64,000 bases of DNA from Erinaceus europaeus (taxonomy: Eukaryota; Chordata; Mammalia; Eulipotyphla; Erinaceidae). Shown here piece by piece: positions 41,470 through 55,400 of this stretch. The stretch lies in NCBI RefSeq assembly GCF_950295315.1, contig NW_026647548.1, forward strand, positions 1 through 64,000, in the 5' to 3' direction. The notes below the pieces were generated by a model. It saw only the letters and a program-made list of their open reading frames with translations, was not told the origin of the DNA and ran no database searches. A program made the position numbers and the translations under genes. Position 1 is the first letter of the stretch. Every line of letters begins with the position of its first letter.

Positions 41470-41722
41470 GGTAGTCCTAGGATCAAGTGACTTCACAGCC
41501 TCCCCTCCCCCCAGATTCACGGGGCCTGTTAGGGGGGCCCCAGCGACAGTGGAAGTCAGATGCAGGGGAGCCAGTGTGGCCCTGGGGTGCAATGAGAATC
41601 ACAGACACACTTCTATGGATACAGGGAGTCTGGTAGAGATATGGGGTGCAGTGGGCGTCACAGACTCACCTTCCCAGACCCAGGGGACCAGGTAGGATTC
41701 TGAGGTACAGGGGAGGTCACAG
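41470..41722 (+). repeat. Degenerate short-repeat flank of the macrosatellite
   Basis: Diverged copies of a subrepeat of about 55-60 bp with the pattern 'cagactcac...ccagattcaggg...cctgg...tggggtgcag'. They grade into the first full unit. The flank looks like the simpler sequence from which the unit's left part expanded. Confidence 0.6.
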
Positions 41723-44700
41723 ACTCACTTCCCTTGAAACAGGGGACCTGAAGAAGTTCTGGGTCACAGACGCACTTCTCTGGGTTCAAGAGACCTGGTC
41801 AGTTCTGGGGTGGAGTCTCAGACTCACCTCCCCAGATTCAGGGGGGCCTGGTGGGTTCTGGGGTGCAGGGTAAGTCAGACTCATGTCCCCAGATTCAGGG
41901 CATCTTGACTGAGCCATGGGGTGCAGTGGCAGTCACAGCCTCACTGCCCCAGATGTAGGGGACCTGGTAGAGGCCTGGGGACAGTACAGGTTAAATTCAC
42001 ACTGCCACAGATTCAGGGGGCCTGGTGGGGGCCCTGGGGTGCAATGGGAGTCACAGACTCACCTCCTCCTATTCAGGGGCCTCTAGGGAGGTCCCGAGGA
42101 CAGTGAGGGGGGTGACATCCTCACCTCACCAGATACAGGGGGAAATAGGGGTAGTTACCGGGATCAGAAGCCTGAGGAGAGAGGACAGCATACTGGAGAG
42201 GGGGGGTCACAGGGTCCTCAGGAGAGGGGTCACTCAGGGGGAAGGCTTCTGATCCCAGTAATTACCCCTCTGACTGGGAGTTTCCTCTAGGGCTCCCGGA
42301 CCCTAATCGGGCTCCTCATTAGAGATCTGGGAGGGAAGGGGACTTCACATGTGGGAGATGGGATGCTCAGAGGGGAACTCGTGTGTGTGGGGCGTGGGAG
42401 ATGGGGGGTACGGGGTGCTGACAGCAAAAGGGTCCGGGGGTTTTGCCCTTTGTGTGGAATCATCTCATGGGACAAGGGGGAGGGTGCACAGGTCCTGGGG
42501 GCACCTCACTCCATGTGGGGGAGGGGGGAAATGGCCTCCAGCAAGGGGATTAGGCTGGGGGCTCCTCCCACCATGGGGGCATCCTCAGAGAAATCTACTG
42601 GGATAGGGGCTCCAAAGTGGAAGTGTCTCTTCCAGGGGGTTGCTCCCCTGAAGGCCTCTCCCCTCCACTTGGGGGAAGGAATCAGGAGGTTCACCATGAC
42701 ACACCAGACCAGGGGATCCTAAGGAGAAAGTCTTCTCTGGGGGCTGGGGGATATTTTCCTCACACCAAGGGTGAGGAATGGGGGGGGCGGGTCCTCGTGG
42801 GGTCTTCTCACCTGCTGTGGTGCTCAGGGCAGAAAGGTGGGTGGATTGTGGACCTAAGCCAGGTCAGGTCACAGCCTCACTTGAGATTCAGGGGACTTGG
42901 AGGGGGGGCCTGGGGACAGTGGGGGTGTCATGTCTCACCTCCTCAGGTACAAGGGACATCATGGTGGGGGTCCTGGGGTCAGAGGACAGCAGAAGAGGGG
43001 GTATCACAAGCGACTGGGGGGGTCGAGGGCTCGAGGGCACTCCTCGCCACACAGGGAAGAGGGAACTGGGTGGCCCTCTTCGGTGGGGGCTCACCCTCAT
43101 AGTGGGTGATGGGGTCAGTCAGGAGGGGATCCTCATGATACACCAGGGCACACATCCTAACTAGGGTCTTCTCAGGGGGGATGCGGGGGGCTGGGAGCTC
43201 CTCCCAGCTAGGGCCAGGGATGGGGGTCCTGGTGGGGGCTCCTCAGAACAGAGGGGGGTGAGTAGGAACTAAATCCAGGGTCTGGGAGAGTGAAGGGGAA
43301 GTGGGTGCAAAGAGGACCTAGCAGGCAGTGCTGGGTGTCAGGGTCAGTGTGACAGCTCCTTAGCGGCTCACACCCACAGGAGCCTCCCCCAGGGAACCCA
43401 GAGACGACACACCTGGGGGGTCCTCTGTGCTGGAGCCCCAGCCTCGCTGGAGGAGGGAGTGTCGCTCCAGATGTGATACCTGGACTCCCACCTGTGACAG
43501 TTTCAGTCCCTCTGACCAGCAGGCTCATGGCCACACTGTCCTGTGATGCCCCCACGGTGGGGAGAGCCTGTGCATGGACACAGGGCAGCACTGGGGGTGG
43601 AGGGAAGATGCACCTGGTCCTGAGGTCTGGTGTCAGCGACAGTGTGACAGCTCCAAAGCTGCAGCCTCCGGAATCACCACTCCCAGCTCCTTGGTGCCCC
43701 CCCCTCCACCAACATGGAGGTGCAGGGGGAGCAGACACCCAGAGGCTGACATCTGGGCTCCCACCAGTGGCCACATCACCGTCCCTCCAGCCGGAGTCTT
43801 CAGTGTCACAGCTCCCCTGTGAGCCCGCTGGGTGACCAGGGCCTCTGTGCAGAGGCGGCAGGGCCACCGGTGGGCGAGTGGGGTGTTGACCCGGCAATGA
43901 CGCCTGGGTGCGGCTTCCAGAGATGAGCGGACTGTGGACCCAGAGTGGGGTCAGCGTGATTGAAAGTGGAGGTCGGTGTGTGGACCGGAGTCTGAGTGTG
44001 AGTGAGTCCTGGCGGGTGACAGCACAGCTGTGCATGAGGGTCACAGCTCCCTCAGCTCTCAGCACCCCCCCCCCAGGGGCATGGGAGCCTGGAACTCTGC
44101 TCCCTGAAGAAGTCCTCCTGGATGAGTGACAGGCACCATGTCACCACACCTCCAGCTCAGTCAGCTCTCAGCAGCCCCCCAGGGGTGTGGGAGCCTGGAA
44201 CTCTGCTCCCTGAAGAAGTCCTCCTGGATGAGTGACAGGCACCATGTCAGCGCCCCTCCAGCTGCAGTCTTCAGTGTCACAGCTCCCCTGTGAGCCCACT
44301 GGGTGGCCAGGGCCTTGGTGTAAGGAGACGGGGCCACATGGGGGTGAGTGGGTGTATGGGCCAACCAGGACCTGGGCCTGGGTGAGGGAAGGTGGGTCAC
44401 AGCACCAGCTGCTGTGTCAGTGTCACCCCTATCTTCTGAGCCCCCCCCTCCCCACACACACACACTTGAAGGACTGAGCCACTCTGGTCCCTGAGGATCC
44501 CTCTGTGCACTGGACAGACACAGGCAGGAACCCAGTGATGGTGCTGGCCCCACTCACAGCTCAGCTGAGGGAGCTCACACCAGCCCGAAAGCTCGGGGTG
44601 GGTGGCAGGAGGCCTCAGCTCAGCAGTCACAGCCTTGGCTCAGTGGGTCCCAACTGGGTCCTGATGGCCCAGCCCCGGCTCAGCCTCCTCACGGCCCCAG

Positions 44701-45273
44701 CTCTTGGTGTCTCAGCCCAGAGTGGCATCTGGGCAAGGCTCATGGCCCCCCGGTTCCGGGCCAGCGGCCTCATAGCTCAGGCTCCTGGTGTTCCAGCCTG
44801 GATCAGGGCTGTCGTGCTCATGGGCCCACAGCTGCAGATCGGCGGCTCCCGGTGGCATCACAGGCCCGGCTCAGTGAGTCGTGGCCTCAGCACAGGGCTC
44901 AGGGACTCATGGCCTCAGCACATGGTCTCCCAGCCCTTTCAGCATAGCCCAGCTCAGCCTCCAGGCTCTGGCTCCGTCGTGTCCTGGGTTGAGCTCAACA
45001 GACTAACAGCTCTCGTCCGTCTCCCATCTGGGGCACGTCCACCTGCCTGAACCTCGAGGGGCCCCTGCGGCCCCTCTGTGCTGGGGGCCCAGCGGCCTGG
45101 AGGTGCAGAAAGAGCAGCCGCCCAGAGCCTAACCTTTGGGCTCCCACCTGTGGCCTTGTCATGGCCCTGCCAGCTGCAGTCTTCAGTGTCACAGCTCCCT
45201 TGTGAGCCCACTGGGCGGCCAGGACCACTGTGTGCATGGACCACTGGGCCACATGAGGGTGAGTGAGGTGTGG
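41723..45273 (+). repeat. Macrosatellite unit U1 (3551 bp, diverged edge copy)
   Basis: Units are anchored on 'actcacttccctt'. U1 is the most diverged unit. It lacks the G-run plus 'agggcgtcctcagg' insertion found near the same place in all others, has 'gattaggctggggg' in place of the long second G tract, and 'agcacccccccccc' where others have 'agcagccccccc'. Edge copies of tandem arrays usually diverge because they are exchanged less often. Contains no gene I can recognise. Confidence 0.92.
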
Positions 45274-48200
45274 ACTCACTTCCCTTGAATCAGGGGGCCT
45301 GAAGAAGTTCTGGGTCACAGACGCACGTCTCTGGGTTCAGGAGACCTGGTCAGTTCTGGGGTGGAGTCTCAGACTCACCTCCCCAGATTCAGGGGGGCCT
45401 GGTGGGTTCTGGGGTGCAGGGTAAGTCAGACTCATGTCCCCAGATTCAGGGCATCTTGACTGAGCCATGGGGTGCAGTGGCAGTCACAGCCTCACTGCCC
45501 CAGATGTAGGGGACCTGGTAGAGGCCTGGGGACAGTACAGGTTAAATTCACACTGCCACAGATTCAGGGGGCCTGGTGGGGGCCCTGGGGTGCAATGGGA
45601 GTCACAGACTCACCTCCTCCTATTCAGGGGCCTCTAGGGAGGTCCCGAGGACAGTGAGGGGGGTGACATCCTCACCTCACCAGATACAGGGGGAAATAGG
45701 GGTAGTTACCGGGATCAGAAGCCTGAGGAGAGAGGACAGCATACTGGAGAGGGGGGGGTCACAGGGTCCTCAGGAGAGGGGTCACTCAGGGGGAAGGCTT
45801 CTGATCCCAGTAATTACCCCTCGGGGGGGGGGGGGAGGGCGTCCTCAGGACTGGGAGTTTCCTCTAGGGCTCCAGGACCCTAATCAGGCTCCTCACTGGA
45901 GATCTGGGAGGGAAGGGGACTCCACATGTGGGAGACAGGATGCTCAGAGGGGAACTCGTGTGTGTGGGGAGTGGGAGCTGGGGGGCACGGGGTGCTGACA
46001 GCAAAAGGGTCCTGGGGTTTTGCCCTTTGTGTGGGATCATCTCATGGGACAAGGGGGAGGGTGCAGGGGTCCTGGGGGCTCCTCACTCCATGTGGGGGGA
46101 GGGGGGAAATGGCCTCCAGCAAGGGGATTAGGCGGGGGGGGGGGGGGGGGGTTCCTCCCACCATGGGGGCATCCTCAGAGGAATCTACTGGGATGGGGAC
46201 TCCAAAGTGGAAGTGTCTCTTCAAGGGGGTTGCTCCCCTGAAGGCCTCTCCCCTCCACTTGGGGGAAAGAATCAGGAGGTTCACCATGACACACCAGACC
46301 AGGGGATCCTAAGGAGAGAGTCTTCTCTGGGGGCTGGGGGATATTTTCCTCACACCAAGGGTGAGAAATGGGGGGGGGGGGGCGGTCCTCGTGGGGTCTT
46401 CTCACCTGCTGTGGTGCTAAGGGCAGAAAGGTGGGTGGATTGTGGACCTAAGCCAGGTCAGGTCACAGCCTCTCTTGAGATTCAGGGGACTTGGAGGGGG
46501 GGCCTGGGGACAGTGGGGGTGTCATGTCTCACCTCCTCAGGTGCAAGGGACATCATGGTGGGGGTCCTGGGGTCAGAGGACAGCAGAATAGGGGGTATCA
46601 CAACCGACTGGGGGGTCGAGGGCTCGAGGGCACTCCTCACCCCACAAGGAAGAGGGAACTGGGTGGCCCTCTTCGGTGGGGGCTCACCCTCATAGTGGGT
46701 GACGGGGTCAGTCAGGAGGGGATCCTCATGACACACCAGGGCACACATCCTAACTAGGGTCTTCTCTGGGGGGAGGGGGAGCTGGGAGCTCCTCCCAGCA
46801 AGGGCCAGGGATGGGGGTCCTGGAGGGGGCTCCTCACAACAGAGGGGGGTGAGTAGAAACTAAATCCAGGGTCTGGGAGAGTGAAGGGGAAGTGGGTGCA
46901 AAGAGGACCTAGCAGGCAGTGCTGGGTGTCAGGGTCAGTGTGACAGCTCCTTAGCGGCTCACACCCACAGGAGCCTCCCCCAGGGAACCCAGAGACGACA
47001 CACCTGGGGGGTCCTCTGTGCTGGAGCCCCAGCCTCGCTGGAGGAGGGAGTGTCGCTCCAGATGTGATACCTGGACTCCCACCTGTGACAGTTTCAGTCC
47101 CTCTGACCAGCAGGCTCATGGCCACACTGTCCTGTGATGCCCCCACGGTGGGGAGAGCCTGTGCATGGACACAGGGCAGCACTGGGGGTGGAGGGAAGAT
47201 GCACCTGGTCCTGAGGTCTGGTGTCAGCGACAGTGTGACAGCTCCAAAGCTGCAGCCTCCGGAATCACCACTCCCAGCTCCTTGGTGCCCCCCCCCCCAC
47301 CAACATGGAGGTGCAGGGGGAGCAGACACCCAGAGGCTGACATCTGGGCTCCCACCAGTGGCCACATCACCGTCCCTCCAGCCGGAGTCTTCAGTGTCAC
47401 AGCTCCCCTGTGAGCCCGCTGGGTGACCAGGGCCTCTGTGCAGAGGCGGCAGGGCCACCGGTGGGCGAGTGGGGTGTTGACCCGGCAATGACGCCTGGGT
47501 GCGGCTTCCAGAGATGAGCGGACTGTGGACCCAGAGTGGGGTCAGCGTGAGTGAAAGTGGAGGTCGGTGTGTGGACCGGAGTCTGAGTGTGAGTGAGTCC
47601 TTGGCGGGTCACAGCACAGCTGTGCATGAGGGTCACAGCTCCCTCAGCTCTCAGCAGCCCCCCCAGGGGTGTGGGAGCCTGGAACTCTGCTCCCTGAAGA
47701 AGTCCTCCTGGATGAGTGACAGGCACCATGTCACCACACCTCCAGCTCAGTCAGCTCTCAGCAGCCCCCCACGGGTGTGGGAGCCTGGAACTCTGCTCCC
47801 TGAAGAAGTCCTCCTGGATGAGTGACAGGCACCATGTCACCGCCCCTCCAGCTGCAGTCTTCAGTGTCACAGCTCCCCTGTGAGCCCACTGGGTGGCCAG
47901 GGCCTTGGTGTAAGGAGACGGGGCCACATGGGGGTGAGTGGGTGTGTGGGCCAACCAGGACCTGGGCCTGGGTGAGGGAAGGTGGGTCACAGCACCAGCT
48001 GCTGTGTCAGTGTCACCCCTGTCTTCTGAGCCCCCCCCTCCCCACACACACACACTTGAAGAACTGAGCCACTCTGGTCCCTGAGGATCCCTCTGTGCAC
48101 TGGACAGACACAGGCAGGAACCCAGTGGTGGTGCTGGCCCCACTCACAGCTCAGCTGAGGGAGCTCACACCAGCCCGAAAGCTCGGGGTGGGTGGCAGGA

Positions 48201-48868
48201 GGCCTCAGCTCAGCAGTCACAGCCTTGGCTCAGTGGGTCCCAACTGGGACCTGTTGGCCCAGCCCCGGCTCAGCCTCCTCACGGCCCCAGGCTCTTGGTG
48301 TCTCAGCCCAGAGTGGCATCTGGGCAAGGCTCATGGCCCCCCGGTTCCGGGCCAGCGGCCTCATAGCTCAGGCTCCTGGTGTTCCAGCCTGGATCAGGGC
48401 TGTCGGGCTCATGGGCCCACAGCTGCAGATCGGCAGCTCCCTGTGGCATCCATCACAGGCCCGGCTCAGTGAGTCGTGGCCTCAGCACAGGGCTCAGGGA
48501 CTCATGGCCTCAGCACATGGTCTCCCAGCCCTTTCAGCATAGCCCAGCTCAGCCTCCAGGCTCTGGCTCCGTCGTGTCCTGGGTTGAGCTCAACAGACTA
48601 ACAGCTCTCGTCCGTCTCCCATCTGGGGCACGTCCACCTGCCTGAACCTCGAGGGGCCCCTGTGGCCCCTCTGTGCTGGGGGCCCAGCGGCCTGGAGGTG
48701 CAGAAAGAGCAGCCGCCCAGAGCCTAACCTTTGGGCTCCCACCTGTGGCCTTGTCATGGCCCTGCCAGCTGCAGTCTTCAGTGTCACAGCTCCCTTGTGA
48801 GCCCACTGGGCGGCCAGGACCACTGTGTGCATGGACCACTGGGCCACATGAGGGTGAGTGAGGTGTGG
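45274..48868 (+). repeat. Macrosatellite unit U2 (3595 bp)
   Basis: Full unit. Layout: short ~55-60-bp subrepeats (first ~500 bp), G tracts of 13, 18 and 13 bases near 45823, 46134 and 46370, a middle part with a minus-strand open frame of 244 codons, a 106-bp tandem dimer (about 47640-47855), and a final part rich in 'ctcagc/cccag'. Three diverged copies of 'cttcagtgtcacagctccc' lie in the second half. Confidence 0.95.
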
Positions 48869-51800
48869 ACTCACTTCCCTTGAATCAGGGGGCCTGAAGA
48901 AGTTCTGGGTCACAGACGCACGTCTCTGGGTTCAGGAGACCTGGTCAGTTCTGGGGTGGAGTCTCAGACTCACCTCCCCAGATTCAGGGGGGCCTGGTGG
49001 GTTCTGGGGTGCAGGGTAAGTCAGACTCATGTCCCCAGATTCAGGGCATCTTGACTGAGCCATGGGGTGCAGTGGCAGTCACAGCCTCACTGCCCCAGAT
49101 GTAGGGGACCTGGTAGAGGCCTGGGGACAGTACAGGTTAAATTCACACTGCCACAGATTCAGGGGGCCTGGTGGGGGCCCTGGGGTGCAATGGGAGTCAC
49201 AGACTCACCTCCTCCTATTCAGGGGCCTCTAGGGAGGTCCCGAGGACAGTGAGGGGGGTGACATCCTCACCTCACCAGATACAGGGGGAAATAGGGGTAG
49301 TTACCGGGATCAGAAGCCTGAGGAGAGAGGACAGCATACTGGAGAGGGGGGGGTCACAGGGTCCTCAGGAGAGGGGTCACTCAGGGGGAAGGCTTCTGAT
49401 CCCAGTAATTACCCCTCGGGGGGGGGGGGGGAGGGCGTCCTCAGGACTGGGAGTTTCCTCTAGGGCTCCAGGACCCTAATCAGGCTCCTCACTGGAGATC
49501 TGGGAGGGAAGGGGACTCCACATGTGGGAGACAGGATGCTCAGAGGGGAACTCGTGTGTGTGGGGAGTGGGAGCTGGGGGGCACGGGGTGCTGACAGCAA
49601 AAGGGTCCTGGGGTTTTGCCCTTTGTGTGGGATCATCTCATGGGACAAGGGGGAGGGTGCAGGGGTCCTGGGGGCTCCTCACTCCATGTGGGGGGAGGGG
49701 GGAAATGGCCTCCAGCAAGGGGATTAGGCGGGGGGGGGGGGGGGGGGGGTTCCTCCCACCATGGGGGCATCCTCAGAGGAATCTACTGGGATGGGGACTC
49801 CAAAGTGGAAGTGTCTCTTCAAGGGGGTTGCTCCCCTGAAGGCCTCTCCCCTCCACTTGGGGGAAAGAATCAGGAGGTTCACCATGACACACCAGACCAG
49901 GGGATCCTAAGGAGAGAGTCTTCTCTGGGGGCTGGGGGATATTTTCCTCACACCAAGGGTGAGAAATGGGGGGGGGGGGGCGGTCCTCGTGGGGTCTTCT
50001 CACCTGCTGTGGTGCTAAGGGCAGAAAGGTGGGTGGATTGTGGACCTAAGCCAGGTCAGGTCACAGCCTCTCTTGAGATTCAGGGGACTTGGAGGGGGGG
50101 CCTGGGGACAGTGGGGGTGTCATGTCTCACCTCCTCAGGTGCAAGGGACATCATGGTGGGGGTCCTGGGGTCAGAGGACAGCAGAATAGGGGGTATCACA
50201 ACCGACTGGGGGGTCGAGGGCTCGAGGGCACTCCTCACCCCACAAGGAAGAGGGAACTGGGTGGCCCTCTTCGGTGGGGGCTCACCCTCATAGTGGGTGA
50301 CGGGGTCAGTCAGGAGGGGATCCTCATGACACACCAGGGCACACATCCTAACTAGGGTCTTCTCTGGGGGGAGGGGGAGCTGGGAGCTCCTCCCAGCAAG
50401 GGCCAGGGATGGGGGTCCTGGAGGGGGCTCCTCACAACAGAGGGGGGTGAGTAGAAACTAAATCCAGGGTCTGGGAGAGTGAAGGGGAAGTGGGTGCAAA
50501 GAGGACCTAGCAGGCAGTGCTGGGTGTCAGGGTCAGTGTGACAGCTCCTTAGCGGCTCACACCCACAGGAGCCTCCCCCAGGGAACCCAGAGACGACACA
50601 CCTGGGGGGTCCTCTGTGCTGGAGCCCCAGCCTCGCTGGAGGAGGGAGTGTCGCTCCAGATGTGATACCTGGACTCCCACCTGTGACAGTTTCAGTCCCT
50701 CTGACCAGCAGGCTCATGGCCACACTGTCCTGTGATGCCCCCACGGTGGGGAGAGCCTGTGCATGGACACAGGGCAGCACTGGGGGTGGAGGGAAGATGC
50801 ACCTGGTCCTGAGGTCTGGTGTCAGCGACAGTGTGACAGCTCCAAAGCTGCAGCCTCCGGAATCACCACTCCCAGCTCCTTGGTGCCCCCCCCCCCACCA
50901 ACATGGAGGTGCAGGGGGAGCAGACACCCAGAGGCTGACATCTGGGCTCCCACCAGTGGCCACATCACCGTCCCTCCAGCCGGAGTCTTCAGTGTCACAG
51001 CTCCCCTGTGAGCCCGCTGGGTGACCAGGGCCTCTGTGCAGAGGCGGCAGGGCCACCGGTGGGCGAGTGGGGTGTTGACCCGGCAATGACGCCTGGGTGC
51101 GGCTTCCAGAGATGAGCGGACTGTGGACCCAGAGTGGGGTCAGCGTGAGTGAAAGTGGAGGTCGGTGTGTGGACCGGAGTCTGAGTGTGAGTGAGTCCTT
51201 GGCGGGTCACAGCACAGCTGTGCATGAGGGTCACAGCTCCCTCAGCTCTCAGCAGCCCCCCCAGGGGTGTGGGAGCCTGGAACTCTGCTCCCTGAAGAAG
51301 TCCTCCTGGATGAGTGACAGGCACCATGTCACCACACCTCCAGCTCAGTCAGCTCTCAGCAGCCCCCCACGGGTGTGGGAGCCTGGAACTCTGCTCCCTG
51401 AAGAAGTCCTCCTGGATGAGTGACAGGCACCATGTCAGCGCCCCTCCAGCTGCAGTCTTCAGTGTCACAGCTCCCCTGTGAGCCCACTGGGTGGCCAGGG
51501 CCTTGGTGTAAGGAGACGGGGCCACATGGGGGTGAGTGGGTGTGTGGGCCAACCAGGACCTGGGCCTGGGTGAGGGAAGGTGGGTCACAGCACCAGCTGC
51601 TGTGTCAGTGTCACCCCTGTCTTCTGAGCCCCCCCCTCCCCACACACACACACTTGAAGAACTGAGCCACTCTGGTCCCTGAGGATCCCTCTGTGCACTG
51701 GACAGACACAGGCAGGAACCCAGTGGTGGTGCTGGCCCCACTCACAGCTCAGCTGAGGGAGCTCACACCAGCCCGAAAGCTCGGGGTGGGTGGCAGGAGG

Positions 51801-52466
51801 CCTCAGCTCAGCAGTCACAGCCTTGGCTCAGTGGGTCCCAACTGGGACCTGTTGGCCCAGCCCCGGCTCAGCCTCCTCACGGCCCCAGGCTCTTGGTGTC
51901 TCAGCCCAGAGTGGCATCTGGGCAAGGCTCATGGCCCCCCGGTTCCGGGCCAGCGGCCTCATAGCTCAGGCTCCTGGTGTTCCAGCCTGGATCAGGGCTG
52001 TCGGGCTCATGGGCCCACAGCTGCAGATCGGCAGCTCCCTGTGGCATCCATCACAGGCCCGGCTCAGTGAGTCGTGGCCTCAGCACAGGGCTCAGGGACT
52101 CATGGCCTCAGCACATGGTCTCCCAGCCCTTTCAGCATAGCCCAGCTCAGCCTCCAGGCTCTGGCTCCGTCGTGTCCTGGGTTGAGCTCAACAGACTAAC
52201 AGCTCTCGTCCGTCTCCCATCTGGGGCACGTCCACCTGCCTGAACCTCGAGGGGCCCCTGCGGCCCCTCTGTGCTGGGGGCCCAGCGGCCTGGAGGTGCA
52301 GAAAGAGCAGCCGCCCAGAGCCTAACCTTTGGGCTCCCACCTGTGGCCTTGTCATGGCCCTGCCAGCTGCAGTCTTCAGTGTCACAGCTCCCTTGTGAGC
52401 CCACTGGGCGGCCAGGACCACTGTGTGCATGGACCACTGGGCCACATGAGGGTGAGTGAGGTGTGG
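48869..52466 (+). repeat. Macrosatellite unit U3 (3598 bp)
   Basis: Nearly identical to U2. It shares two single-base variants with U1 and not with U2, U4, U5 or U6: 'catgtcagcgcccc' (about 51434) and 'gcccctgcggcccc' (about 52255). G tracts of 14 and 20 bases. Confidence 0.95.
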
Positions 52467-55400
52467 ACTCACTTCCCTTGAATCAGGGGGCCTGAAGAAG
52501 TTCTGGGTCACAGACGCACGTCTCTGGGTTCAGGAGACCTGGTCAGTTCTGGGGTGGAGTCTCAGACTCACCTCCCCAGATTCAGGGGGGCCTGGTGGGT
52601 TCTGGGGTGCAGGGTAAGTCAGACTCATGTCCCCAGATTCAGGGCATCTTGACTGAGCCATGGGGTGCAGTGGCAGTCACAGCCTCACTGCCCCAGATGT
52701 AGGGGACCTGGTAGAGGCCTGGGGACAGTACAGGTTAAATTCACACTGCCACAGATTCAGGGGGCCTGGTGGGGGCCCTGGGGTGCAATGGGAGTCACAG
52801 ACTCACCTCCTCCTATTCAGGGGCCTCTAGGGAGGTCCCGAGGACAGTGAGGGGGGTGACATCCTCACCTCACCAGATACAGGGGGAAATAGGGGTAGTT
52901 ACCGGGATCAGAAGCCTGAGGAGAGAGGACAGCATACTGGAGAGGGGGGGGTCACAGGGTCCTCAGGAGAGGGGTCACTCAGGGGGAAGGCTTCTGATCC
53001 CAGTAATTACCCCTCGGGGGGGGGGGGGGGGAGGGCGTCCTCAGGACTGGGAGTTTCCTCTAGGGCTCCAGGACCCTAATCAGGCTCCTCACTGGAGATC
53101 TGGGAGGGAAGGGGACTCCACATGTGGGAGACAGGATGCTCAGAGGGGAACTCGTGTGTGTGGGGAGTGGGAGCTGGGGGGCACGGGGTGCTGACAGCAA
53201 AAGGGTCCTGGGGTTTTGCCCTTTGTGTGGGATCATCTCATGGGACAAGGGGGAGGGTGCAGGGGTCCTGGGGGCTCCTCACTCCATGTGGGGGGAGGGG
53301 GGAAATGGCCTCCAGCAAGGGGATTAGGCGGGGGGGGGGGGGGTTCCTCCCACCATGGGGGCATCCTCAGAGGAATCTACTGGGATGGGGACTCCAAAGT
53401 GGAAGTGTCTCTTCAAGGGGGTTGCTCCCCTGAAGGCCTCTCCCCTCCACTTGGGGGAAAGAATCAGGAGGTTCACCATGACACACCAGACCAGGGGATC
53501 CTAAGGAGAGAGTCTTCTCTGGGGGCTGGGGGATATTTTCCTCACACCAAGGGTGAGAAATGGGGGGGGGGGGGCGGTCCTCGTGGGGTCTTCTCACCTG
53601 CTGTGGTGCTAAGGGCAGAAAGGTGGGTGGATTGTGGACCTAAGCCAGGTCAGGTCACAGCCTCTCTTGAGATTCAGGGGACTTGGAGGGGGGGCCTGGG
53701 GACAGTGGGGGTGTCATGTCTCACCTCCTCAGGTGCAAGGGACATCATGGTGGGGGTCCTGGGGTCAGAGGACAGCAGAATAGGGGGTATCACAACCGAC
53801 TGGGGGGTCGAGGGCTCGAGGGCACTCCTCACCCCACAAGGAAGAGGGAACTGGGTGGCCCTCTTCGGTGGGGGCTCACCCTCATAGTGGGTGACGGGGT
53901 CAGTCAGGAGGGGATCCTCATGACACACCAGGGCACACATCCTAACTAGGGTCTTCTCTGGGGGGAGGGGGAGCTGGGAGCTCCTCCCAGCAAGGGCCAG
54001 GGATGGGGGTCCTGGAGGGGGCTCCTCACAACAGAGGGGGGTGAGTAGAAACTAAATCCAGGGTCTGGGAGAGTGAAGGGGAAGTGGGTGCAAAGAGGAC
54101 CTAGCAGGCAGTGCTGGGTGTCAGGGTCAGTGTGACAGCTCCTTAGCGGCTCACACCCACAGGAGCCTCCCCCAGGGAACCCAGAGACGACACACCTGGG
54201 GGGTCCTCTGTGCTGGAGCCCCAGCCTCGCTGGAGGAGGGAGTGTCGCTCCAGATGTGATACCTGGACTCCCACCTGTGACAGTTTCAGTCCCTCTGACC
54301 AGCAGGCTCATGGCCACACTGTCCTGTGATGCCCCCACGGTGGGGAGAGCCTGTGCATGGACACAGGGCAGCACTGGGGGTGGAGGGAAGATGCACCTGG
54401 TCCTGAGGTCTGGTGTCAGCGACAGTGTGACAGCTCCAAAGCTGCAGCCTCCGGAATCACCACTCCCAGCTCCTTGGTGCCCCCCCCCCACCAACATGGA
54501 GGTGCAGGGGGAGCAGACACCCAGAGGCTGACATCTGGGCTCCCACCAGTGGCCACATCACCGTCCCTCCAGCCGGAGTCTTCAGTGTCACAGCTCCCCT
54601 GTGAGCCCGCTGGGTGACCAGGGCCTCTGTGCAGAGGCGGCAGGGCCACCGGTGGGCGAGTGGGGTGTTGACCCGGCAATGACGCCTGGGTGCGGCTTCC
54701 AGAGATGAGCGGACTGTGGACCCAGAGTGGGGTCAGCGTGAGTGAAAGTGGAGGTCGGTGTGTGGACCGGAGTCTGAGTGTGAGTGAGTCCTTGGCGGGT
54801 CACAGCACAGCTGTGCATGAGGGTCACAGCTCCCTCAGCTCTCAGCAGCCCCCCCAGGGGTGTGGGAGCCTGGAACTCTGCTCCCTGAAGAAGTCCTCCT
54901 GGATGAGTGACAGGCACCATGTCACCACACCTCCAGCTCAGTCAGCTCTCAGCAGCCCCCCACGGGTGTGGGAGCCTGGAACTCTGCTCCCTGAAGAAGT
55001 CCTCCTGGATGAGTGACAGGCACCATGTCACCGCCCCTCCAGCTGCAGTCTTCAGTGTCACAGCTCCCCTGTGAGCCCACTGGGTGGCCAGGGCCTTGGT
55101 GTAAGGAGACGGGGCCACATGGGGGTGAGTGGGTGTGTGGGCCAACCAGGACCTGGGCCTGGGTGAGGGAAGGTGGGTCACAGCACCAGCTGCTGTGTCA
55201 GTGTCACCCCTGTCTTCTGAGCCCCCCCCTCCCCACACACACACACTTGAAGAACTGAGCCACTCTGGTCCCTGAGGATCCCTCTGTGCACTGGACAGAC
55301 ACAGGCAGGAACCCAGTGGTGGTGCTGGCCCCACTCACAGCTCAGCTGAGGGAGCTCACACCAGCCCGAAAGCTCGGGGTGGGTGGCAGGAGGCCTCAGC

